Shown: piece by piece, positions 61,501 to 64,000 of the stretch
How the letters are laid out: every line of letters starts with the position of its first letter
How positions within the stretch are numbered: the stretch's first letter is position 1
DNA from: Rhabdornis inornatus
Taxonomy: Eukaryota > Chordata > Aves > Passeriformes > Rhabdornithidae
Direction: 5' to 3'
NCBI GenBank assembly: GCA_013397075.1
Contig: VWZS01009792.1
Span: 633,058-697,057 of the forward strand
DNA length: 64,000 nt
Translations under genes and position numbers: made by a program
Notes under the pieces: generated by a model
Told to the model about the DNA's origin: nothing
Databases searched by the model: none
What the model saw: only the letters and a program-made list of their open reading frames with translations

Positions 61501-63980
61501 TGGTTTGTCGCTGTGGCTGTTTTGGCACAACAGGAAGGAGGCAGGTATGCAGAACTATCTGCTTTTCCCTGCCTACCTCTGTCTCGGGGTGATTTGATAG
61601 CTGGGTATTGCCCCATTTCCTGGGAGCAGTTTCACAGTTCCCTCTACACAATACAGTTGCAGGACTGCAGTCTTGAAGTCAAGTTCTAGGCACATAAAAC
61701 TATACACATTTTTAAGACAAAAGTATAATATTTGCAGGATGCTTCCTAGTGTATTTATGAACTATTTGAAAAGCTTGTTGTCTCCTCCTTTTTTCCGTTT
61801 GGATTCTAAGGAGATACTGTAGTCCATAAAACCTTTGTGAAATTGTCATATGAAATATATTCCCAAAATCTTTGTTTCATTCTCCTGAATGAATGTTCCA
61901 TCAGCTGCTTATTTATTTCCTTCCTTCTGTGAACTTGCTATTGGGAGACACAACTCGTTTTTTTTGTGGGAGTTCATCTTGGATATAGCAGCTTTGACAT
62001 GCCTGTTCTTCTGTAGCTACACGTCATGGGGTTGGTGAAACTCCATTCCTGGTTCATGAGTAGTGAGTGTAAACTAAGAAGTTTAATGCCACCTGTGTTT
62101 GTGTTGCCTTGTGCTATTAATTACTGTTGATACAATGGCTTATCACAAGAGATTCCTGTTGGTACTGGACTCACCTGTCCCCTGGTCACAGACCCATGTG
62201 GGGAACCTTCCTGAAAGCTCAGTGTGGATGACTGACAGCTGCTTCTTCTTACTTGGAGGAAAGGGTGGGGACCCTCAAGCTGACCCCAAGTTAGGATGGT
62301 TTTAAGTAAAACGATTTAAATTCATTGAGGATATTTAGTTCCTGATTTTAGGGTAAGAAAATTTTATTTTGACAAACTCTAAAGAGACACCTCTTTTTAA
62401 AATCGGGATCTGCATACATTTTTGTGCATATACACAGGCTTTCAGTCATTTTAAGGAGGCTTTCACACTGGTTTAATAACAGATGTTAAAAATCCCAGAG
62501 CATTCAGATTTAAAGACTTGACAGGATTTCTTCTGTGTATACTTCTTGTGTTTGGGAGATTTAGAGTGCATTTTGGTCTCTAGAATGACAGACTGATTCC
62601 AGCTGCTGTGCAGTCACTCTGCTTTACAGTTCAAGGGGAGTTGCAAAATCTCCAGCACTTGCATATAGCCTGGAAGAGAATGATCAGGTTAAAAATAACT
62701 TCAAGGAGTTTTTCCAGTCACAGTTAGGTGTATATTAACAGTTGTTGCAGTACTCAAACAATATTTGGGAAAAATACTGAGTACACCTTGAGTTAAAGAG
62801 ACAGTTTATCTTCAGTCCAGATTGTGACATCAGTGCAAGCTGGTTTTGGGGTTTTTCATCCCAGCTGAGCTGTTGTCATTGATGCACACTGTGTGTAGCA
62901 GGGAAACTGAGCTTTCCCTTTTATGTTGCATTTGCTATTCCAGCAGGTTACAGTGAGTCAATCACTAAGATGTTTTCAAAAGACTTGTAAGTAAGGAAGA
63001 ACTCATTCATTCTGCTTCTCTTTCTCCTTCAGCTTTCCAATTACTTAGGTAGAAACTAAGTTTCCCATTGTTCTTACTTGTTGGTTTACAGATGTAGCCT
63101 GGGATTAATTTTACACTGATCGTAGAAACTGCTATCGTCCTTTGCCTCAGGAGGAGGAGAGGATCTTTTCAGGTCTTCCATGTTTTATTTAGCTTTTCCT
63201 GATACAGTTAAAATACTAGAAGACAGTTGTATTCCTATTCTAATGTAGGAATTTTATTTTTGGGTAACTGAAGCAGATATTAATGTAAATAAATTCTTTT
63301 ACTGTCTCACAGAAAGCACTGAGTTCACTACCTTGAATTTGCATGTGCCTTTCCAGACATTTTGATAGGTTTGCCAGGTCAGAACTGAAGCAAATCATAG
63401 ACAGTCATGGCTGACTTATTTGAGGGTTTTTTGGTAGATACAATGAAGATAGGAATATTAAGGAGTTAAGAAAAGAGAATGTGTGGCAGTGAAGACAGCA
63501 GAGTAAACATTTATGTCATACACTAATATTTTTAAGATCTCCTGTAACTAATAGTGGTAAGTAACAGTTCCAAGTCCTTATGCTTAGTGGATTGCTAGTT
63601 TTACTTGTTTTTTCCTCTGAGTTGTGTTTTGATCCTGATTAACTTTATTTCAGTTACTTTTATTTCATGTAGCAATTATTGCTGGCATACAGTAAGAACT
63701 AAATGCTGTCAAGGAGGGTTTCACATTTGTTTTATATTCTGTTTTTTTAAGGTTCCTTATAGGTTGCATGCTGTCCTAGTTCACGAGGGTCAAGCGAATG
63801 CAGGACACTACTGGGCATATATTTATGACCACCACCAGAACAGATGGATGAAATATAATGATATTTCTGTGACAAAGTCAACTTGGGAAGAGTTGGAACG
63901 GGACTCTTTTGGTGGTTACAGGAATGCCAGTGCTTATTGTTTAATGTATATCAATGACAAGGAGCAGTACTTGATACAAG
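16431..63980 (+). CDS. USP25: USP25, ubiquitin-specific protease 25 (partial, 15 exons, both ends outside window)
   Basis: This is a deubiquitinating cysteine protease of the USP (C19) family that removes ubiquitin from protein conjugates in the cytosol and associated compartments. The spliced exons give 643 codons with no stop. Domain order, numbered by assuming 15 residues in the unseen first exon: UBA-like N-terminus (about 16-60), SUMO-interacting VIDLTG (91-96), two ubiquitin-interacting motifs (about 97-114 and 118-138), catalytic Cys box [11 protein letters not shown] with Cys178, USP core, a charged helical insert (403 to about 560) typical of the USP25/USP28 pair, then the His box AGHYW (His601) and KYND (Asn618). 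The paralogue USP28 was considered; the [17 protein letters not shown] start and the sequence throughout fit USP25 as I remember it. The family's tetramer-based autoinhibition is known from human work and the key segment is present here. The start codon and the C-terminal half are missing only because the window ends. Joins: 16431-16508, 17589-17733, 26387-26510, 32398-32560, 45612-45698, 50247-50384, 51252-51328, 52047-52120, 53574-53722, 55972-56099, 56861-56956, 57256-57417, 59821-60029, 60241-60311, 63752-63980. Confidence 0.97.
16509..17588 (+). other. USP25 intron 2 (1080 bases)
   Basis: The intron is AT-rich and contains a pyrimidine-rich stretch at about 16567-16630, a short AT microsatellite at 17043-17054 and T-rich runs near the 3' end. 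No recognisable repeat or RNA gene was seen. Confidence 0.85.
17589..17733 (+). CDS. USP25: USP25 coding exon 3
   Basis: The exon is 145 bases, entering in phase 0 and leaving one base over. It encodes [19 protein letters not shown] and a polar stretch ending ISVGSQADT (residues 42-89). It completes the UBA-like fold and the linker to the ubiquitin-binding motifs. The acceptor ends TTAAAG after a T-run and the donor is GTAAGT, a strong match. The stretch [12 protein letters not shown] differs a little from the human sequence as I remember it. Confidence 0.96.
19421..19442. repeat. Poly-T tract with one interruption
   Basis: Twenty-one T and one A form a simple tract. On the - strand it reads as poly-A, but no SINE or processed-gene body was recognised next to it. 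Confidence 0.8.
21420..21900 (-). mobile_element. Probable ancient CR1/L3-class LINE remnant, antisense
   Basis: The order of phrases resembles the antisense 3' region of CR1/L3 elements: CTAGCTTAAATCCCTTTTGC, an interrupted segment with TTCAAGTATTTGAATG, then CAGCCTAAATTCCTTTCAAG. A later part with CTGCATCCTTCTTGGCATA resembles the usual 'cccaggatgcc..ttggcc' region. Divergence is high and the boundaries are uncertain; it could be chance similarity in pyrimidine-rich DNA. Confidence 0.4.
23327..23351. repeat. (AT)n microsatellite
   Basis: Two runs of alternating A and T are separated by an AAA interruption. It is simple AT-rich DNA in intron 3. Confidence 0.85.
23813..23903. repeat. Bipartite inverted repeat (91-base hairpin)
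   Basis: The outer arms TATTAAAACCCCAAAT (23821-23836) and ATTTGGGGTTTTAATA (23880-23895) are perfect 16-bp complements. The inner arms TTTGCTTCTG (23849-23858) and CAGAAGCAAA (23868-23877) are perfect 10-bp complements around a 9-base loop. A 12-base bulge on the left faces 2 bases on the right. Pairing continues outward at 6 of 8 positions. It could be a folded non-coding RNA, a small palindromic transposon remnant or a replication template-switch scar. Confidence 0.75.
26387..26510 (+). CDS. USP25: USP25 coding exon 4 (SUMO-interacting motif and UIM1)
   Basis: The exon is 124 bases; the codon for Asn90 is split across the upstream intron and Arg131 across the downstream one. VIDLTG (residues 91-96) is the hydrophobic core of a SUMO-interacting motif. 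It is followed by acidic residues and [13 protein letters not shown], a clear ubiquitin-interacting motif with its Ala-xxx-Ser core. Lys99, a regulatory modification site in human USP25, is present. The exon ends in [10 protein letters not shown], the first part of UIM2. The donor is GTAAAC. Confidence 0.97.
26511..32397 (+). other. USP25 intron 4 (5887 bases)
   Basis: The intron is AT-rich over most of its length. A GC-richer block at about 29440-30060 contains an AATAAA at 29766 and could be a decayed LTR. The 3' end has a T-run (32323-32334) before the acceptor of the catalytic-Cys exon. The 91-codon open frame at 28221-28496 resembles nothing known to me. Confidence 0.8.
32398..32560 (+). 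CDS. USP25: USP25 coding exon 5 (UIM2 end and catalytic cysteine)
   Basis: The exon is 163 bases and ends in phase 0. It encodes the rest of UIM2 ([11 protein letters not shown], with Lys141), a linker, then [18 protein letters not shown], the USP Cys box. By the assumed numbering the nucleophile is Cys178. Frame decides the acceptor: the AG at 32396-32397 keeps the frame, while the AG two bases further on would break it. Just before the Cys box the sequence is RQDNCPVG, where I recall KA at the NC position in human; this adds a second cysteine near the active site. Confidence 0.97.
33592..34209 (-). other. 205-codon antisense ORF, possible decayed retroelement coding fragment
   Basis: This is the longest open frame in the window on either strand. 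The translation has a hydrophilic region with heptad-like spacing (about residues 35-95) that contains [19 protein letters not shown], then a basic, Ser/Lys-rich tail. A coiled-coil like this is found in retroviral transmembrane and some Gag-type proteins, but I see no diagnostic motif and cannot name a family. Its 5' end stops next to the sense CR1 that begins near 34225, which fits two adjoining mobile-element pieces. A host exon is unlikely: no splice context or similarity was seen. Confidence 0.3.
34225..35560 (+). mobile_element. Degraded CR1 LINE, endonuclease to 3' end with internal deletions
   Basis: On the + strand the order follows CR1 ORF2. The endonuclease region comes first (TCTGCTACAGACTACCCTCC; ACACAGCAGGACACAAGCAA; GCAGCAACCATGAAATAGTA; TTCAGGAGAGCAGACTTTG). 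A reverse-transcriptase piece follows (GAGGTACTCAGTGCCTTCC; TTGCCTCAGTCTTTGCCAG; TTTTTGCAAAGTCATGGAGA). The ORF2 end is last (GGTGGAGGTTGCCCAAGAAG; TGAGTAGCCTGGTCTGATCT). The whole spans 1.3 kb against several kb for the intact region, so much is deleted, and stops and frameshifts break the frame. The exact ends are uncertain. Confidence 0.85.
40790..41124 (-). mobile_element. CR1 retrotransposon 3' end, antisense
   Basis: The + strand shows antisense CR1 phrases: AAAGAATGGCCAGGGTTGGA, CCCGCCATGGGCAGCGACAC, TTGCTCAGAGCTCCATCCAG and GAACAATCCCAATTCTCTC. It is 5'-truncated and lacks part of the middle compared with the copy at 11311. The 159-codon + strand frame at 40382-40861 runs into it and is not a gene. 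Confidence 0.92.
43277..43312. repeat. Perfect 16-bp inverted repeat with 4-base loop
   Basis: The arm TGGGCTACTTAGCCTG (43277-43292) is followed by the loop GGTG (43293-43296) and the exact reverse complement CAGGCTAAGTAGCCCA (43297-43312). Three G-T wobble pairs could extend the stem outward. It is not AT-rich simple sequence, so chance formation is unlikely. It lies in a GC-richer part of intron 5. Confidence 0.9.
45049..45063. repeat. (GACA)n short microsatellite
   Basis: This is four tandem GACA units, the last lacking its final A, in intron 5 about 550 bases before exon 6. Confidence 0.85.
45612..45698 (+). CDS. USP25: USP25 coding exon 6 (USP core)
   Basis: The exon has 29 codons, phase 0 at both ends, encoding [15 protein letters not shown] and then [14 protein letters not shown] (residues 186-214). 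This is the helix after the catalytic cysteine and the following loop. The acceptor is TTTTCAG and the donor GTAAAA. An 87-base symmetrical exon could be skipped without a frameshift, but the core fold would be lost. Confidence 0.96.
45699..50246 (+). other. USP25 intron 6 (4548 bases)
   Basis: The intron is AT-rich, with one antisense CR1 copy (46331-46560) and an A-run at 47581-47590. No other recognisable element or RNA gene was seen. Confidence 0.8.
46331..46560 (-). mobile_element. CR1 retrotransposon 3' end, antisense, short
   Basis: GAATCATGGAATGGTTTCGG, then TCCAACCCCTGTGCCAATGG, GGTTGCTCAGAGCTCCATCC and GGCAACCTGTGCCACTGCCT mark the antisense CR1 3' region. It loses similarity around 46530-46570 and is shorter than the copies in intron 1. 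Confidence 0.92.
50247..50384 (+). CDS. USP25: USP25 coding exon 7 (USP core)
   Basis: The exon has 46 codons in phase 0, encoding [20 protein letters not shown], then [20 protein letters not shown] and SNDSQQ (residues 215-260). It is an almost invariant part of the USP25/USP28 catalytic domain. The acceptor is ATACAG and the donor GTAAAT. Confidence 0.97.
50385..51251 (+). other. USP25 intron 7 (867 bases)
   Basis: The intron contains an A-run of 13 at 50569-50581 and otherwise unremarkable AT-rich sequence. No repeat family was recognised. Confidence 0.85.
51252..51328 (+). CDS. USP25: USP25 coding exon 8 (QDVSEF motif)
   Basis: The exon is 77 bases, phase 0 in, two bases over at the end. 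It encodes [19 protein letters not shown] and IKAEEE (residues 261-285). The QDVSEF signature is the USP-family motif (usually QDAxEF) in the thumb/palm region. The acceptor is TTAACAG and the donor GTAAGA. Confidence 0.97.
51329..52046 (+). other. USP25 intron 8 (718 bases)
   Basis: The intron is AT-rich with no recognisable element. The acceptor is preceded by CCTGTTTTTTTAG. Open frames on both strands near 51291-51531 are overlaps with the preceding exon. Confidence 0.85.
52047..52120 (+). CDS. USP25: USP25 coding exon 9
   Basis: The exon is 74 bases. It restores the split Arg286 codon and encodes [20 protein letters not shown], then GVLEG with the last Gly split (residues 286-310). It forms part of the fingers of the USP domain. 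The acceptor is TTTTTTAG and the donor GTAGGC. Confidence 0.96.
52121..53573 (+). other. USP25 intron 9 (1453 bases)
   Basis: Nothing recognisable was seen apart from scattered T-runs (for example at 53160-53168). Confidence 0.85.
53574..53722 (+). CDS. USP25: USP25 coding exon 10
   Basis: The exon is 149 bases. It completes Gly311 and encodes [19 protein letters not shown], then [20 protein letters not shown] and [10 protein letters not shown] (residues 311-360), ending in phase 0. The acceptor is GTGAAG directly followed by GTAAAA, so the exon starts with donor-like bases. The pyrimidine tract is moderate. The donor is a strong GTGAGT. Confidence 0.96.
54913..54943. repeat. (ATT)n/(AGT)n trinucleotide repeat
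   Basis: Three ATT units run directly into five AGT units. This compound microsatellite is probably length-variable. Confidence 0.85.
54995..55060 (+). mobile_element. Possible ancient L2/MIR-like tail
   Basis: GACAATCTCTGTCCTGAGCA followed by ACTTAAATCCTGC recalls the 'acaatccctgccctgaagagcttacaatct' phrase common to old L2, MIR and related amniote repeats. Only one phrase matches, so this is weak. Confidence 0.25.
55972..56099 (+). CDS. USP25: USP25 coding exon 11 (USP core before the insert)
   Basis: The exon is 128 bases from phase 0, two bases over. It encodes [20 protein letters not shown], then [20 protein letters not shown] and LD (residues 361-402). The L-P-P-V-L-x-F-x-L-x-R-F pattern is the USP core strand that leads to the catalytic His domain. 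The acceptor is CATCCAG and the donor GTATGG. Confidence 0.97.
56100..56860 (+). other. USP25 intron 11 (761 bases)
   Basis: AT-rich sequence with no recognisable element. The 3' end TCCATGTTTTACAG gives a usable acceptor. Confidence 0.85.
56861..56956 (+). CDS. USP25: USP25 coding exon 12 (charged helical insert)
   Basis: The exon is 96 bases. It encodes [20 protein letters not shown] and then [13 protein letters not shown] (residues 403-434). The regular heptad-like spacing of Ile/Leu among Lys/Arg/Glu indicates a long helix, the start of the insert that dimerises USP25 and USP28. The acceptor is TTTTACAG. The donor is GTACTA, the weakest in the gene because +5 is T instead of G. The frame to the next exon is nevertheless exact (CG|A completes Arg435). 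Confidence 0.95.
57169..57213. repeat. A-run followed by long T/C tract before exon 13
   Basis: Nine A (57169-57177) are followed within five bases by a nearly pure T/C tract (57183-57213) about 40 bases before the exon 13 acceptor. The tract may act as an extended pyrimidine tract, and the A and T runs can pair. It lies in the 299-base intron 12 (56957-57255). Confidence 0.8.
57256..57417 (+). CDS. USP25: USP25 coding exon 13 (insert, GC-rich 3' half)
   Basis: The exon is 162 bases. It encodes [20 protein letters not shown], then [16 protein letters not shown], and a low-complexity Ala/Pro/Ser linker ending PPQIPP with a split Ser (residues 435-488). The first half is conserved. The second half is GC-rich and differs strongly from the human linker as I remember it, which suggests relaxed constraint. 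The acceptor AACAG follows a long T/C tract; the donor is GTAAGG. Confidence 0.95.
57418..59820 (+). other. USP25 intron 13 (2403 bases)
   Basis: The intron starts GC-rich (to about 57500), contains the sense CR1 at 57958-58661, and is then AT-rich to the exon 14 acceptor. No other element was recognised. Confidence 0.82.
57958..58661 (+). mobile_element. CR1 retrotransposon, ORF2 3' part and tail, sense
   Basis: The sequence starts in the CAGTTTGCAGATGATGCC (FADD) part of the reverse transcriptase, then jumps to GCAGAAAAGGACCTGGGGGT by an internal deletion. It continues through GGAGCATGTCCAGAGAAGGG, GAGGAGCAGCTGAGGGAGCT, AAGGAGGCTCGAGGGAGACC and GGAACAAGCTGCCCAGGGCA to the tail CCAACCTGAATAATTCTATG. 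A fragment still translates with [18 protein letters not shown] and [10 protein letters not shown], the typical CR1 C-terminal region. It is not intact, but less decayed than the copy at 34225. Confidence 0.95.
59821..60029 (+). CDS. USP25: USP25 coding exon 14 (linker and autoinhibitory segment)
   Basis: The exon is 209 bases, two split-codon bases in and one base over. It encodes [40 protein letters not shown], then [20 protein letters not shown] and RTEVENDTR (residues 489-558). The [13 protein letters not shown] region is the segment that, in the human enzyme, folds onto the ubiquitin-binding groove in the inactive tetramer. The linker just before it ([11 protein letters not shown]) appears six residues shorter than the human one as I recall it. 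The acceptor is ATGCAG and the donor GTAATG. Confidence 0.96.
60241..60311 (+). CDS. USP25: USP25 coding exon 15
   Basis: The exon is 71 bases. It completes Asp559 and encodes [20 protein letters not shown], then MVQ (up to residue 582), ending in phase 0. This is the returning helix of the insert just before the catalytic domain resumes. The acceptor is TCTTTCAG and the donor a strong GTAAGT. The upstream intron is only 211 bases, the shortest seen in the gene. Confidence 0.96.
60312..63751 (+). other. USP25 intron 15 (3440 bases)
   Basis: The intron is AT-rich with a T/G-rich tract near 60800-60845. No recognisable interspersed repeat or RNA gene was seen. The 68-codon frame at 62099-62305 and others are chance frames. 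Confidence 0.8.
63752..63980 (+). CDS. USP25: USP25 coding exon 16 (catalytic histidine)
   Basis: The exon is 229 bases, phase 0 in and one base over. It encodes [40 protein letters not shown], then [20 protein letters not shown] and [16 protein letters not shown] (residues 583-658). His601 in GHYW is the catalytic base and Asn618 in KYND takes the third triad place. [13 protein letters not shown] is the usual end of a USP domain. The acceptor is a T-run plus AAG; the donor GTAATG is inside the window, so the gene continues past 64000. Confidence 0.97.
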
Positions 63981-64000
63981 GTAATGTTACCGACGCAGAT

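Noticed and set aside
1..64000. CRISPR arrays, operons, tRNA or rRNA genes, bacterial-type systems
   Set aside because: No regular spaced repeats, no tRNA-like cloverleaf noticed by eye and no clustered intronless genes; the window is ordinary avian intron and exon sequence.

Overview
The window is an AT-rich piece of vertebrate nuclear DNA, almost certainly from a bird. Small exons with GT..AG borders are separated by kilobase introns, and the recognisable interspersed repeats are CR1 retrotransposons of the avian type. No Alu, B1/B2 or mammalian L1 copy was seen. The species cannot be fixed from the sequence alone.

It holds one protein-coding gene that I can support: the 5' two thirds of USP25, a ubiquitin-specific cysteine protease (deubiquitinase), on the + strand. 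Fifteen consecutive coding exons lie between 16431 and 63980. All join in frame with consensus GT/AG borders and give 643 complete codons plus one base. The first coding exon (start codon and, by comparison with the human gene, 15 codons) is not in the window, so bases 1-16430 are read as intron 1. The 3' exons for the C-terminal regulatory half lie beyond 64000. With 15 residues assumed upstream, the nucleophile falls at Cys178, the same number as in human USP25.

Layout: 1-16430, intron 1 with two antisense CR1 copies and low-complexity tracts; 16431-26510, N-terminal ubiquitin/SUMO-binding exons; 32398-32560, catalytic-cysteine exon; 32561-45611, a 13 kb intron with a degraded sense CR1, a 205-codon antisense ORF next to it, an antisense CR1 and a perfect 16-bp hairpin; 45612-57417, compactly spaced catalytic-core and coiled-coil insert exons; 57418-59820, an intron with a sense CR1 3' end; 59821-63980, exons for the linker with autoinhibitory motif and the catalytic-His exon, the last reached across a 3.4 kb intron.

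I found no new multi-gene system. The observations most worth checking are two hairpins (43277-43312 and 23813-23903), the long antisense ORF beside a CR1 (33592-34209), the shortened linker before the autoinhibitory segment of USP25, and a weak splice donor at 56957.
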